64,000 bases of DNA from Mycolicibacterium iranicum (GTDB lineage Bacteria; Actinomycetota; Actinomycetes; Mycobacteriales; Mycobacteriaceae): the NCBI RefSeq assembly GCF_002101705.1, contig NZ_LQPC01000050.1, positions 38,696 through 102,695 of the forward strand. Reading direction: 5' to 3'. Below are positions 50,359 to 60,977 of this stretch, in pieces (positions within the stretch are counted from its first letter, which is position 1; the number at the start of each line of letters is the position of its first letter). Both the position numbers and the translations under genes were made by a program. The notes under the pieces are model-generated. The model saw only the letters and a program-made list of their open reading frames with translations. It did not search any database and was not told the DNA's origin.

Positions 50359-51209
50359 CCGTAGCCGAACGGCGCGTGACGATGCGTCAGGTAATCGCCG
50401 AGGCCGCGGACGTTTTGGCCGCCGCAGGTGTCGGATCGCCACGGGTCGACGCCGAACTGCTGGCGGCCCACGTGGCGGGCATCGACCGTTGGCGAGTCGC
50501 CTTTCTAGAGCCCGACACCGAATTCGAAACCCGCTACCGGGGCCTCGTCGCACAGCGGGCGCAACGCGTCCCCCTGCAGCACCTCACGGGCACCGCGGCC
50601 TTCGGGCCGATCGCCGTGCAGGTGGGGCCCGGCGTGTTCGTGCCGCGGCCAGAAACCGAATCCCTGCTGGAATGGGTTCTCGCGCAGTCGTTTTCATCGG
50701 CACCGGTGATCGTCGACCTGTGCACCGGATCGGGCGCGCTGGCGCTCGCACTGGCTCACAGCGTGACGAACGCGCGCGTCGTCGCCGTCGACGACTCCGA
50801 CGAGGCCCTTGCCTACGCCCGGCGCAACACCGCGGGCACCACCGTCGAAGTTCGCCGCGCCGACGTCATGAGTGCCGGCGTGCTCGACGATCTCGACGCG
50901 GCCGTGGACGTGCTGGTCTGCAACCCGCCCTACATCCCGGACGGCAGCGAGCTGGAACCCGAAGTGGCGCAGCATGATCCGGCGCACGCACTGTTCGGCG
51001 GGCCGGACGGGATGACCATCATCGACAGCCTCGCCGGTGTAGCGGCACGCCTGCTGAAGCCCGGTGGCATCTGTGCGGTCGAGCACGACGACACCACGTC
51101 GCAGCACACGGTCGACGCTTTCGTCCGCACGGGCGACTTCGTCGACGTCACGGCGCGACACGACCTGGCCGGCAGGCCACGTTTCGTGACCGCGGTGCGG
51201 GCCGGGTGA
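50355..51209 (+). CDS. prmC: Release factor glutamine methyltransferase
   Basis: 284 aa, also known as HemK. The S-adenosylmethionine site is VIVDLCTGSGALALALA, and the amide-binding motif NPPY occurs in VLVCNPPYIPDGSEL. The N-terminal helical domain recognises release factors. It methylates the GGQ glutamine of RF1 and RF2. The start overlaps the prfA stop by four bases. Confidence 0.96.
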   Translation: MTVAERRVTMRQVIAEAADVLAAAGVGSPRVDAELLAAHVAGIDRWRVAFLEPDTEFETRYRGLVAQRAQRVPLQHLTGTAAFGPIAVQVGPGVFVPRPETESLLEWVLAQSFSSAPVIVDLCTGSGALALALAHSVTNARVVAVDDSDEALAYARRNTAGTTVEVRRADVMSAGVLDDLDAAVDVLVCNPPYIPDGSELEPEVAQHDPAHALFGGPDGMTIIDSLAGVAARLLKPGGICAVEHDDTTSQHTVDAFVRTGDFVDVTARHDLAGRPRFVTAVRAG

Positions 51210-51222
51210 GAGGCTGGCTGGC

Positions 51223-51888
51223 ATGAGCGCAGCGTTGTTCGACTGCACCGATCCGGCGCAGCGGGAGGCGGGAATCGCGTCGGCGATCAGCGCCCTCAAA
51301 GGGAGCCGTCTCGTCGTGATGCCCACCGACACCGTCTACGGCATCGGCGCCGACGCGTTCGACGGAGAGGCGGTGGCGTCGCTGCTGGCGGCCAAGGGCC
51401 GGGGACGCGACATGCCGGTCCCCGTGCTGGTCGGTTCGTGGCACACCATCCAGGGACTCGTCTACTCCGTCCCCAACAGCGCCAAAGAGCTGATCCGCGC
51501 CTTCTGGCCCGGTGCGCTGAGCCTGGTCGTGCGCCAGGCTCCGTCCCTGCAATGGGATCTCGGCGACGCGAACGGCACCGTGATGCTCCGGATGCCCCTG
51601 CACCCGGTGGCCATCGAACTGCTGCGCGAGGTCGGCCCGATGGCCGTATCGAGCGCCAACATCTCCGGCAGGCCCGCATCGGTCACCGCAGAGCAGGCCC
51701 GCGACCAACTCGGTGACCTCGTCGAGGTCTACCTCGACGGCGGTCCGGCCGAACAGAAGGCCGCATCGACCATTGTGGATCTGACCGGCGCGCACCCGCG
51801 GGTGTTGCGGCAGGGGCCGGTGACGCTCGAGGCCATCGCGGATGTGCTGGGTGTCGAGGCGGGAACCCTCACCGACCAGACCGACTGA
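51223..51888 (+). CDS. L-threonylcarbamoyladenylate synthase (Sua5/YrdC family)
   Basis: 221 aa. The YrdC fold is shown by SRLVVMPTDTVYGIGADAFDGEAV, KGRGRDMPVPVLVG, and the C-terminal SSANISGRPASVTAEQA. It makes the activated threonylcarbamoyl group for the t6A37 modification of tRNAs reading ANN codons. The chain is of the short TsaC/Sua5 type without the extra Sua5 domain. It lies 13 bp after prmC. Confidence 0.93.
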   Translation: MSAALFDCTDPAQREAGIASAISALKGSRLVVMPTDTVYGIGADAFDGEAVASLLAAKGRGRDMPVPVLVGSWHTIQGLVYSVPNSAKELIRAFWPGALSLVVRQAPSLQWDLGDANGTVMLRMPLHPVAIELLREVGPMAVSSANISGRPASVTAEQARDQLGDLVEVYLDGGPAEQKAASTIVDLTGAHPRVLRQGPVTLEAIADVLGVEAGTLTDQTD

Positions 51889-51899
51889 TCTGGAGTTCT

Positions 51900-53117
51900 G
51901 TGCACCTGGGTTCAGCGACGATCACCGCCACGCAGGCGGGGGAGAGCCTGATGGCGCTCTCCGACCGCGGTGCGGGTGTGCCGTTGCGCGAGCTCGCACT
52001 GGTAGGACTGACCGCGGCGATCATCACCTACCTCGCAACGGGTTGGGTCCGGGTGCTTGCGACCCGCTGGGGTGCGGTGGCCAAGCCCCGTGCACGCGAC
52101 GTGCACCTGCAGCCGATCCCGCGGATGGGCGGCCTCGCCATGTACGTCGGGGTGGCAGCGGCAGTGCTTCTCGCATCGCAGCTGCCTGCGCTGACCCGCG
52201 GGTTCGTCTACTCCTCGGGGCTGCCGGCAGTCGTCGTCGCGGGCGGACTGATCATGGTCGTGGGGCTGATCGACGACCGGTGGGGGCTCGACGCGCTGAC
52301 CAAGTTCGCGGGACAGATCACCGCGGCGAGCGTCCTCGTCACCATGGGTGTTGCCTGGAGCGTTCTCTACATACCCATCGGCGGCGTCGGCACGATCGTC
52401 CTCGACCAGGTCGCGTCCATTCTTCTGACCCTGGCATTCACGGTCGCCCTCGTGAACGCGATGAACTTCGTGGACGGCCTCGACGGCCTGGCGGCCGGTC
52501 TGGGGCTGATCACCGCGTCGGCCATCTGCATCTTCTCGGTCGGGTTGCTGCGCGATCACGGCGGAGACGTGCTGTTCTACCCACCCGCGGTGATCTCGGT
52601 CGTTCTCGCGGGCGCGTGCCTGGGATTTCTCCCGCACAACTTTCACAAAGCCCGGATATTCATGGGGGACTCGGGGTCGATGCTGATAGGCCTGATGCTG
52701 GCCGCGGCGGCGACCACCGCAGCGGGCCCGATCTCACAGACCGCGTACGGGGCACGCGACGTTTTCGCGCTGCTGTCCCCGTTCCTGCTCGTCGTCGCCG
52801 TGGTGTTCGTGCCTGCGCTCGACATGCTGCTCGCCATCATCAGGCGCACCCGCAAAGGCCTAAGCCCGTTCAGCCCCGACAAGATGCACCTGCATCACCG
52901 TCTGCTGGAGATCGGTCATTCACATCGGCGAGTGGTCCTGCTGATCTACCTCTGGGTCGGCATCGTCGCGCTCGGGGCGGCGAGCACGATCTTCTTCGAT
53001 CCACGACATACCGCGATCGTCATGGTGTGCGCCATCGTGGTCGCAGTGGTGGTGACGCTGATACCGCTGTTGAGGCGCGGTAACGAGCCCGTCGACGGCA
53101 TATACGACAAAAAGTAG
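51900..53117 (+). CDS. wecA: Undecaprenyl-phosphate GlcNAc-1-phosphate transferase (decaprenyl-phosphate type)
   Basis: 405 aa from a GTG; an ATG at 51951 is a shorter alternative. About eleven membrane spans are visible. Key cytosolic motifs are GLIDDRWGLDALTKF, NAMNFVDGLDGLAAGL, FMGDSGSMLIGL and the His-rich PDKMHLHHRLLEIGHSHRR typical of WecA/Rfe. It attaches GlcNAc-1-phosphate to polyprenyl phosphate, the first step of linking arabinogalactan to peptidoglycan in mycobacteria. Also called rfe. It precedes the ATP synthase operon, as in M. tuberculosis. Confidence 0.95.
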   Translation: MHLGSATITATQAGESLMALSDRGAGVPLRELALVGLTAAIITYLATGWVRVLATRWGAVAKPRARDVHLQPIPRMGGLAMYVGVAAAVLLASQLPALTRGFVYSSGLPAVVVAGGLIMVVGLIDDRWGLDALTKFAGQITAASVLVTMGVAWSVLYIPIGGVGTIVLDQVASILLTLAFTVALVNAMNFVDGLDGLAAGLGLITASAICIFSVGLLRDHGGDVLFYPPAVISVVLAGACLGFLPHNFHKARIFMGDSGSMLIGLMLAAAATTAAGPISQTAYGARDVFALLSPFLLVVAVVFVPALDMLLAIIRRTRKGLSPFSPDKMHLHHRLLEIGHSHRRVVLLIYLWVGIVALGAASTIFFDPRHTAIVMVCAIVVAVVVTLIPLLRRGNEPVDGIYDKK

Positions 53118-53145
53118 TAGGCCAGCTTTTGTGGCTCTCACCATG

Positions 53146-53154
53146 TGTTAAGGT
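53146..53154 (+). promoter_or_regulatory. Candidate ATP synthase operon promoter (extended -10)
   Basis: TGT-TAAGGT at 53146-53154 is an extended -10 with the mycobacterial-type hexamer TAAGGT. No strong -35 is seen. It is 226 bp before atpI, so the mRNA would have a long leader. The 262-bp gap (53118-53379) shows no gene. Confidence 0.4.
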
Positions 53155-53379
53155 TCAGGCAGAACCCGAAAAGACCTCGCGGGTTGCCGGCCCCCGTGCC
53201 GTTCGGAGCAATCGTTCTTGCACCGGCCGGAACGGAACAACGACCGACATTTTGACCGAAACAGGGAGCTGCCCCTTGGGTGATTCCAGCGCGCTTGTCG
53301 CCCTCCGATACGCTACGGGCGCCACGCACAGGATCATCGGGACAAGCTCCGTTGACGACCGCGGGATTGAGGTGAAGCA

Positions 53380-53826
53380 GTGACGACGCCAGCGCAAGAC
53401 GCGCCGTTGGTGTTTCCGTCCGTTGCTTTCAGGCCAGTGCGCCTGGCGATCATCTGTGCGGCCCTGACCGCGCTGGCTCTGGTGGCTGCCGGGTTCGGCG
53501 GCAACATCCTTTACGGCGCTTTCTTCGGGGTCGGCCTCGGTCTCGGCTTGATCAACGCACTCCTGGTGCGCCGAGCGGTCGAGAGCATCACCGCCGAAGA
53601 CCATCCGCTCAAGAAGAAGATGGCACTCAACTCGGCGACGCGGCTGCTGGTCATCACGGCGATCGCGCTGACAGTCGCCTTCATCTTCAGGACCAACGGT
53701 GGTATCGCGGTGTTGTTCGGCCTCGCGATCTTCCAGGCATTGCTGGTTATGAGCACCAGCATCCCGGTGCTGCGCAAGATTCGTAGCGAGGGGCTCAACG
53801 TGGCAGACACGGAAGCGAAGGATTGA
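53380..53826 (+). CDS. atpI: ATP synthase protein I-like membrane protein
   Basis: 148 aa from a GTG. Four hydrophobic helices match AtpI/Rv1303-like proteins that help assemble the c-ring or carry ions. The only conserved block I can name is the N-terminal GNILYGAFFGVGLGLGLINALLVRRAVE. It is the first gene of the atp operon, with atpB 10 bp downstream. Confidence 0.82.
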   Translation: MTTPAQDAPLVFPSVAFRPVRLAIICAALTALALVAAGFGGNILYGAFFGVGLGLGLINALLVRRAVESITAEDHPLKKKMALNSATRLLVITAIALTVAFIFRTNGGIAVLFGLAIFQALLVMSTSIPVLRKIRSEGLNVADTEAKD

Positions 53827-53836
53827 GCTAACCCCC

Positions 53837-54610
53837 ATGACGCAGATGACTGTCCTCGCCGCTGAGGAAGGTGGAGCGCCCATCCACGTCGGGCATCACA
53901 CGCTGGTGTTCGAGCTTTTCGGCATGACGTTCAACGGGGACACCATCCTCGCCACCGCCATCACCGCGGTGATCGTCATCGCCCTTGCGTTCTACCTCAA
54001 GTCCAAGGTGACCTCGACCGGCGTACCGGGTGGCGTCCAGCTGTTCTGGGAAGCGCTGACCATTCAGATGCGCGGCCAGATCGAGCAGGCCATCGGCATG
54101 AAGGTGGCGCCGTTCGTTCTCCCGCTGGCCGTGGCAATCTTCGTCTTCATCCTGATCTCGAACTGGCTGGCCGTGCTGCCGCTGCAGTACGGGGGATCCG
54201 ACGGTGCCGCAGGCGAGCTCTACAAGCCGCCCGCCTCCGACATCAACTTCGTGCTCGCGTTGGCGCTGTTCGTGTTCCTCGCCTACCACGCCGCCGGTTT
54301 CTGGCGTCGCGGCATCATCGGCCATCCGATCAAGGTCGTGAAGGGGCACGTCGCGTTCCTCGCGCCGATCAACATCGTCGAAGAGCTGGCCAAGCCGATC
54401 TCGCTGGCACTCCGACTTTTCGGCAACATTTTCGCCGGCGGCATCCTCGTCGCTCTGATCGCGATGTTCCCCTGGTACATCCAGTGGGCGCCGAACGCGA
54501 TCTGGAAGACCTTCGACCTGTTCGTGGGCCTGATCCAGGCATTCATCTTCTCGCTGTTGACGATCCTGTACTTCAGCCAGTCGATGGAGCTCGACCACGA
54601 AGACCACTGA
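53837..54610 (+). CDS. atpB: ATP synthase subunit a
   Basis: 257 aa. The proton half-channel Arg is in EELAKPISLALRLFGNIFAGGIL, and the final helices end at FSLLTILYFSQSMELDHEDH. Five to six membrane spans. It couples proton flow to rotation of the c-ring. Alternative ATG at 53846. Confidence 0.97.
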   Translation: MTQMTVLAAEEGGAPIHVGHHTLVFELFGMTFNGDTILATAITAVIVIALAFYLKSKVTSTGVPGGVQLFWEALTIQMRGQIEQAIGMKVAPFVLPLAVAIFVFILISNWLAVLPLQYGGSDGAAGELYKPPASDINFVLALALFVFLAYHAAGFWRRGIIGHPIKVVKGHVAFLAPINIVEELAKPISLALRLFGNIFAGGILVALIAMFPWYIQWAPNAIWKTFDLFVGLIQAFIFSLLTILYFSQSMELDHEDH

Positions 54611-54698
54611 GCGCACTGACACACGCATGACCACTTGCCGTTAGGACCACATAAACCCCTGGCAGAGACCCTCTGCCAGATATCAAGGAGGATAGGAA

Positions 54699-54944
54699 AT
54701 GGATCCCACAATCGCTGCCGGCGCACTCATCGGCGGTGGTCTGATCATGGCCGGCGGTGCTATCGGCGCCGGTATCGGTGACGGTATCGCCGGTAACGCG
54801 CTGATCGCGGGCATCGCCCGGCAGCCGGAGGCCCAGGGTCGTCTCTTTACACCGTTCTTCATCACGGTGGGTCTGGTCGAGGCCGCCTACTTCATCAACC
54901 TGGCCTTCATGGCACTGTTCGTCTTCGCTACGCCGGTCGGCTAA
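54699..54944 (+). CDS. atpE: ATP synthase subunit c (bedaquiline target)
   Basis: 81 aa, ATG after AGGAGGATAGG. Two helices flank the loop ARQPEAQGR; the proton-carrying carboxylate is E61 in LVEAAYFI. Residues known for bedaquiline binding in mycobacteria are D28, L59, E61, A63, Y64 and I66, all in the usual susceptible form. The 88-bp spacer before the gene fits the higher stoichiometry needed for the c-ring. Confidence 0.98.
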   Translation: MDPTIAAGALIGGGLIMAGGAIGAGIGDGIAGNALIAGIARQPEAQGRLFTPFFITVGLVEAAYFINLAFMALFVFATPVG

Positions 54945-54953
54945 TTCAGCGAC

Positions 54954-55469
54954 ATGGGTGAAGTGACATCGACGATCCTCGCCTCCGCCACGCTCGCGGC
55001 GGAGGAGGGGGGCGGGACAAGCAACTTCCTGCTCCCCAACGGCACCTTTTTCGCCGTGCTGCTCATCTTCCTGATCGTGCTCGGCGTGATCGCGAAATGG
55101 GTTGTGCCACCGATCAGCAAGGTGCTGGCCGAGCGTGAGGCGATGCTGGCCAAGACCGCCGCTGACAATCGCAAGTCGGCAGAACAGGTGGCTGCGGCCC
55201 GGGAAGACTACGACAAGACCTTGGCCGAGGCGCGCGGCGAGGCCTCGTCAATCCGCGACGAGGCTCGGGTGGCCGGCCGTCAGGTCGTCGACGAGAAGCG
55301 CGCGACGGCCAGCGGTGAGGTTGCCGAGACCGTGAAGACAGCCGACGAGCAACTTTCGCAACAGGGTTCGGCCGCGCAGTCGGAACTGCAGTCGTCGGTG
55401 GACGGACTGTCGGCCACGCTCGCGAGCCGGATCCTGCGTGTCGACGTGAAATCAGGTGGGAGCCAGTAG
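54954..55469 (+). CDS. atpF: ATP synthase subunit b
   Basis: 171 aa. One N-terminal membrane span (FFAVLLIFLIVLGVIAKWVVPPI) leads into a long charged coiled coil that forms one arm of the peripheral stalk. The second b-type helix is supplied by AtpH. The next gene starts directly after the stop (TAGATG). Confidence 0.96.
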   Translation: MGEVTSTILASATLAAEEGGGTSNFLLPNGTFFAVLLIFLIVLGVIAKWVVPPISKVLAEREAMLAKTAADNRKSAEQVAAAREDYDKTLAEARGEASSIRDEARVAGRQVVDEKRATASGEVAETVKTADEQLSQQGSAAQSELQSSVDGLSATLASRILRVDVKSGGSQ

Positions 55470-56807
55470 ATGTCGACATTCATCGGACAGCTGATCGGCT
55501 TTGCCGTCATCGTCTTCATCATCGTGAAGTGGGTGGTGCCACCCGTACGCAACCTGATGCAGAAGCAGCAGGAGGCGGTACGGATTGCACTGGCCGAGAG
55601 CGCGGAAGCCAGCAAGAAGCTGGCTGATGCCGACGCGATGCATGCCAAGGCGGTCGCGGATGCGAAGTCCGACGGGCAGAAGGTCACCGACGAGGCGCGG
55701 CAGGATTCGGAACGAATCGCCGCTCAGCTCGCCGAGCAGGCCGATGCCGAGGCGGAGCGCATCAAGGCGCAAGGCGCGCAACAGGTTCAGCTGATGCGCC
55801 AGCAGCTGATCCGCCAGCTGCGCTCAGGCCTGGGCACCGAGTCGGTACACAAGGCCGAAGAAATCGTTCGCAACTACGTCGCCGATCCGGCCGCGCAGGC
55901 CTCCACCGTCGACCGCTTTCTGCAGGAACTCGACGACATGGCGCCGAGTCCCGTGGTGTTGGAAGCCGGAGCGTCGTTGAACCTGCGGGCGGCGAGCCGC
56001 GAGGCACTGGCGGAGGTGGTCAAGAAGTTCGAGTCGGTCGCTGAAGGCGCTGACAGTGCAGCGCTGACCACGCTGGCCGATGAACTCGCCTCCGTGGCAA
56101 AGCTTCTGCTGAAGGAGCCGGCGCTCAACAAGCACCTCGCCGAGCCGGCCGATGACGCCGCACCCAAGGTGCGCATGGTCGAGCGCCTGTTCGACGGCAA
56201 GGTGGACGGCAGCACCCTGGAGATCCTGAAGACGGCGGCAGCGCAACGCTGGTCGGTCGAGGCGAACCTCGTGGACGCCATCGAACACGTGTCGCGACTG
56301 ACACTGCTGGTGCGCGCAGAGCGTGACGGGCAGAGCGAAGAGGTCGAGGATCAGCTGTTCCGTTTCGGCCGCGTATTGGACGCCGAATCGGAGTTGAGCC
56401 GTCTCCTCTCCGACACCGTGGTGCCCACCGAGAAGCGTGTCGAGCTGCTGAAGAAGGTGCTCGACGGCAGCGGCGGGGGGAACGCCACCGCGGCTGCCCT
56501 GTTGACGCAGACGGTCGAACTGCTCCGCGGCGAACCCGCCGATGACGCGGTCAACGACCTGGCCGAGCTGGCGGTTACCCGTCGCGGCGAGGCCGTCGCT
56601 CAGGTCACCGCGGCCGCTGAGCTGACCGCCGAGCAGCGAACCCGGCTCACCGAGGTGCTGACCCGCATCTATGGCACCCCGGTGTCGATCCAGCTCGAAG
56701 TGGACCCCGAGGTTCTCGGCGGTCTCCTGATCACCGTCGGCGACGAGGTCATCGACGGCTCCATCTCATCGCGGTTGGCCGCGGCCCGCGCAGGGCTGCC
56801 GGACTGA
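55470..56807 (+). CDS. atpH: ATP synthase fused b-delta subunit
   Basis: 445 aa, twice the length of an ordinary delta. Residues 1-170 repeat the b-subunit layout: a membrane span (IGFAVIVFIIVKWVVPPVRNL) and a coiled coil rich in Ala, Glu and Lys. Residues from about 190 on are the delta (OSCP) domain, ending TPVSIQLEVDPEVLGGLLITVGDEVIDGSISSRL. This fusion is characteristic of mycobacteria and close relatives. It caps F1 and forms the second arm of the stator. Confidence 0.97.
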   Translation: MSTFIGQLIGFAVIVFIIVKWVVPPVRNLMQKQQEAVRIALAESAEASKKLADADAMHAKAVADAKSDGQKVTDEARQDSERIAAQLAEQADAEAERIKAQGAQQVQLMRQQLIRQLRSGLGTESVHKAEEIVRNYVADPAAQASTVDRFLQELDDMAPSPVVLEAGASLNLRAASREALAEVVKKFESVAEGADSAALTTLADELASVAKLLLKEPALNKHLAEPADDAAPKVRMVERLFDGKVDGSTLEILKTAAAQRWSVEANLVDAIEHVSRLTLLVRAERDGQSEEVEDQLFRFGRVLDAESELSRLLSDTVVPTEKRVELLKKVLDGSGGGNATAAALLTQTVELLRGEPADDAVNDLAELAVTRRGEAVAQVTAAAELTAEQRTRLTEVLTRIYGTPVSIQLEVDPEVLGGLLITVGDEVIDGSISSRLAAARAGLPD

Positions 56808-56856
56808 CCCCCAGAACTCGCGCAAAACAAACACCAAGGCAGGAAGACGAAAACCC

Positions 56857-58503
56857 ATGGCAGAGTTGACAATCTCCGCTTCCGACATCGAAGGGGCGAT
56901 CGAGGACTACGTCTCCTCCTTCACCGCCGATTCCGACCGCGAAGAGATCGGCACCGTGATCGATGCCGGTGACGGCATCGCCCACGTGGAGGGCCTGCCC
57001 TCCGTGATGACCCAGGAACTGCTCGAGTTCCCCGGCGGCGTCCTCGGCGTCGCGCTGAACCTCGACGAGCACAGCGTCGGCGCGGTCATCCTGGGCGAGT
57101 TCGAGAAGATCGAAGAGGGCCAGCAGGTCAAGCGGACCGGCGAGGTGCTCTCGGTGCCCGTCGGCGACGCCTTCCTCGGACGCGTCATCAACCCGCTTGG
57201 TCAGCCGATCGACGGCCAGGGCGACATCGAATCCACCGAGCGTCGCGCCCTCGAGCTGCAGGCGCCGTCCGTCGTTCAGCGCCAGGGCGTTTCAGAGCCG
57301 CTGCAGACCGGCATCAAGGCCATCGACAGCCAGACCCCGATCGGCCGCGGCCAGCGTCAGTTGATCATCGGCGACCGCAAGACCGGCAAGACGGCGGTCG
57401 CGGTGGACACGATCCTCAATCAGCGTCAGGCGTGGGAAACCGGTGACCCCAAGCAGCAGGTGCGCTGCGTGTACGTCGCGATCGGCCAGAAGGGCACCAC
57501 GATCGCCTCGGTGAAGCGCGCCCTCGAAGAGGGCGGCGCGATGGAGTACACCACCATCGTCGCGGCCCCGGCGTCCGACGCTGCGGGCTTCAAATGGCTT
57601 GCGCCCTACACCGGTTCGGCCATCGGGCAGCACTGGATGTACGACGGCAAGCACGTCCTGATCGTCTTCGACGACCTGTCCAAGCAGGCCGACGCGTACC
57701 GCGCGATCTCGCTGCTGCTGCGCCGTCCGCCGGGCCGTGAGGCCTTCCCCGGCGACGTGTTCTACCTGCATTCGCGTCTGCTTGAGCGCTGCGCGAAGCT
57801 GTCCGACGAGCTCGGCGGCGGTTCGATGACCGGTCTGCCGATCATCGAGACCAAGGCCAACGACATCTCGGCCTTCATCCCGACCAACGTCATCTCGATC
57901 ACCGACGGCCAGTGCTTCCTGGAGTCCGACCTGTTCAACCAGGGTGTGCGCCCGGCCATCAACGTCGGTGTGTCGGTGTCGCGAGTCGGTGGCGCCGCGC
58001 AGATCAAGGCCATGAAAGAGGTTGCGGGCTCGCTGCGTCTGGAGCTTTCGCAGTACCGCGAGCTGGAATCCTTCGCGGCCTTCGCGTCGGATCTCGATGC
58101 CGCGTCGAAGGCTCAGCTGGATCGCGGCGCCCGTCTGGTGGAACTGCTCAAGCAGCCCCAGTACACGCCGTATGCGGTCGAGGACCAGGTCGTCGCGATC
58201 TTCCTCGGTACCAAGGGCCACCTGGATTCGGTTCCCGTCGAAGACGTCGCCCGTTTCGAGCAGGAAGTCCTCGAGCACGTGAAGGCGTCGCACGACGACA
58301 TTCTCAAGGAGATCCGCGAGACGAAGAAGCTCTCGGAGGACACCGAGGAGAAGCTGACGAACGTCATCAACGACTTCAAGAAGGGCTTCTCGGCGTCTGA
58401 CGGCAGCTCGGTCGTGGTCAACGAGGCCGAGGCCGAAGCCATGGACGAAGCGGACGTCGAAAAGGAATCCGTGAAGGTCCGCAAGCCGGCGCCCAAGAAG
58501 TAA
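56857..58503 (+). CDS. atpA: ATP synthase subunit alpha
   Basis: 548 aa. Walker A is GDRKTGKTAVAVD near residues 170-182, and VSVSRVGGAAQIKAMK supplies the conserved Arg finger segment. The C-terminal extension of about 35 acidic/basic residues after the last alpha helix (NDFKKGFSASDGSSVVVNEAEAEAMDEADVEKE) is a mycobacterial feature thought to suppress ATP hydrolysis. Non-catalytic nucleotide sites of F1. Confidence 0.97.
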   Translation: MAELTISASDIEGAIEDYVSSFTADSDREEIGTVIDAGDGIAHVEGLPSVMTQELLEFPGGVLGVALNLDEHSVGAVILGEFEKIEEGQQVKRTGEVLSVPVGDAFLGRVINPLGQPIDGQGDIESTERRALELQAPSVVQRQGVSEPLQTGIKAIDSQTPIGRGQRQLIIGDRKTGKTAVAVDTILNQRQAWETGDPKQQVRCVYVAIGQKGTTIASVKRALEEGGAMEYTTIVAAPASDAAGFKWLAPYTGSAIGQHWMYDGKHVLIVFDDLSKQADAYRAISLLLRRPPGREAFPGDVFYLHSRLLERCAKLSDELGGGSMTGLPIIETKANDISAFIPTNVISITDGQCFLESDLFNQGVRPAINVGVSVSRVGGAAQIKAMKEVAGSLRLELSQYRELESFAAFASDLDAASKAQLDRGARLVELLKQPQYTPYAVEDQVVAIFLGTKGHLDSVPVEDVARFEQEVLEHVKASHDDILKEIRETKKLSEDTEEKLTNVINDFKKGFSASDGSSVVVNEAEAEAMDEADVEKESVKVRKPAPKK

Positions 58504-58528
58504 GACCGAGAGGGTCTGGAGAAGCTAG

Positions 58529-59461
58529 ATGGCTGCAACACTGCGCGAGCTACGCGGGCGCATCCGTTCCGCCGGGTCGATCAAGAAGATCACCAAGGCC
58601 CAGGAACTGATCGCCACATCGCGAATCGCCAAGGCGCAGGCCCGAGTCGAGGCGGCTCGGCCCTACAGCACCGAGATCACCAACATGCTCACCGAGCTTG
58701 CGAGCGCCAGTGCGCTCGACCATCCGCTGCTCGTTCCGCGGGAGAACCCGCGGCGCGCAGCGGTGCTGGTGGTCTCGTCCGATCGCGGGCTGTGCGGTGC
58801 GTACAACGCCAACGTGCTGCGTCAGTCCGAAGAGCTGTTCTCGCTGCTGCGCGAAGAAGGCAAGGAGCCGGTTCTCTACACGGTCGGGAGAAAGGCGCTG
58901 GGCTACTTCAGCTTCCGCCAGCGCGAGGTGGTGGAGTCGTGGTCAGGCTTCTCCGAGCGCCCCACTTATGAGAATGCACGGGAGATCGCCGACACCCTGG
59001 TGACGGCCTTCATGTCCGGCGCCGACGACGAAGGCGACGACGCCGGTGCGGACGGCATCCTGGGTGTCGACGAACTGCACATCGTGTTCACGGAGTTCCG
59101 GTCGATGCTGTCGCAGTCGGCGGCCGCGCGGCGCATCGCTCCGATGGTCGTGGAGTACGTAGGCGACGAGCAGCCCGAGGACGGTCCTCAGACGCTGTTC
59201 TCGTTCGAGCCGAGTGCCGAAACGCTGTTCGACGCGCTTCTTCCGCGCTACATCGCGACCCGCGTCTACGCGGCGCTGCTGGAGGCGGCCGCGTCGGAGT
59301 CGGCTTCCCGGCGGCGCGCCATGAAGTCGGCAACCGACAATGCCGACGACCTGATCAAGGCACTGAAGCTGTCGGCGAACCGGGAACGTCAGGCGCAGAT
59401 CACCCAAGAAATCAGCGAAATCGTCGGTGGCGCCAACGCGCTCGCCGACGCGAGCAAGTAG
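58529..59461 (+). CDS. atpG: ATP synthase subunit gamma
   Basis: 310 aa. The N-terminal helix MAATLRELRGRIRSAGSIKKITKAQELIATSRIAKAQ and the C-terminal ANRERQAQITQEISEIVGGANAL form the rotor coiled coil. An acidic insert at about 165-176 (ADDEGDDAGADG) is the extra loop found in mycobacterial gamma and absent from other bacteria. It turns inside the alpha-beta hexamer. Confidence 0.97.
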   Translation: MAATLRELRGRIRSAGSIKKITKAQELIATSRIAKAQARVEAARPYSTEITNMLTELASASALDHPLLVPRENPRRAAVLVVSSDRGLCGAYNANVLRQSEELFSLLREEGKEPVLYTVGRKALGYFSFRQREVVESWSGFSERPTYENAREIADTLVTAFMSGADDEGDDAGADGILGVDELHIVFTEFRSMLSQSAAARRIAPMVVEYVGDEQPEDGPQTLFSFEPSAETLFDALLPRYIATRVYAALLEAAASESASRRRAMKSATDNADDLIKALKLSANRERQAQITQEISEIVGGANALADASK

Positions 59462-59486
59462 AAGCCCCGTAGGAAGCGAAGAGAAA

Positions 59487-60914
<1,428 letters not shown>

Positions 60915-60915
60915 T

Positions 60916-60937
60916 GAGCGCTCGCGCGAAGAACAGA
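60916..60937 (+). repeat. Post-stop intergenic motif, copy 2
   Basis: GAGCGC-TC-GCGCGA-A-GAACAGA begins one base after the atpD stop and matches the motif after cysNC (6735-6756) at 19 of 22 positions. It fills part of the atpD-atpC gap. Confidence 0.4.
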
Positions 60938-60977
60938 TGGGTTGAGCCCTTGTGCTTAACCTCGAAGGTGGTGTGAC

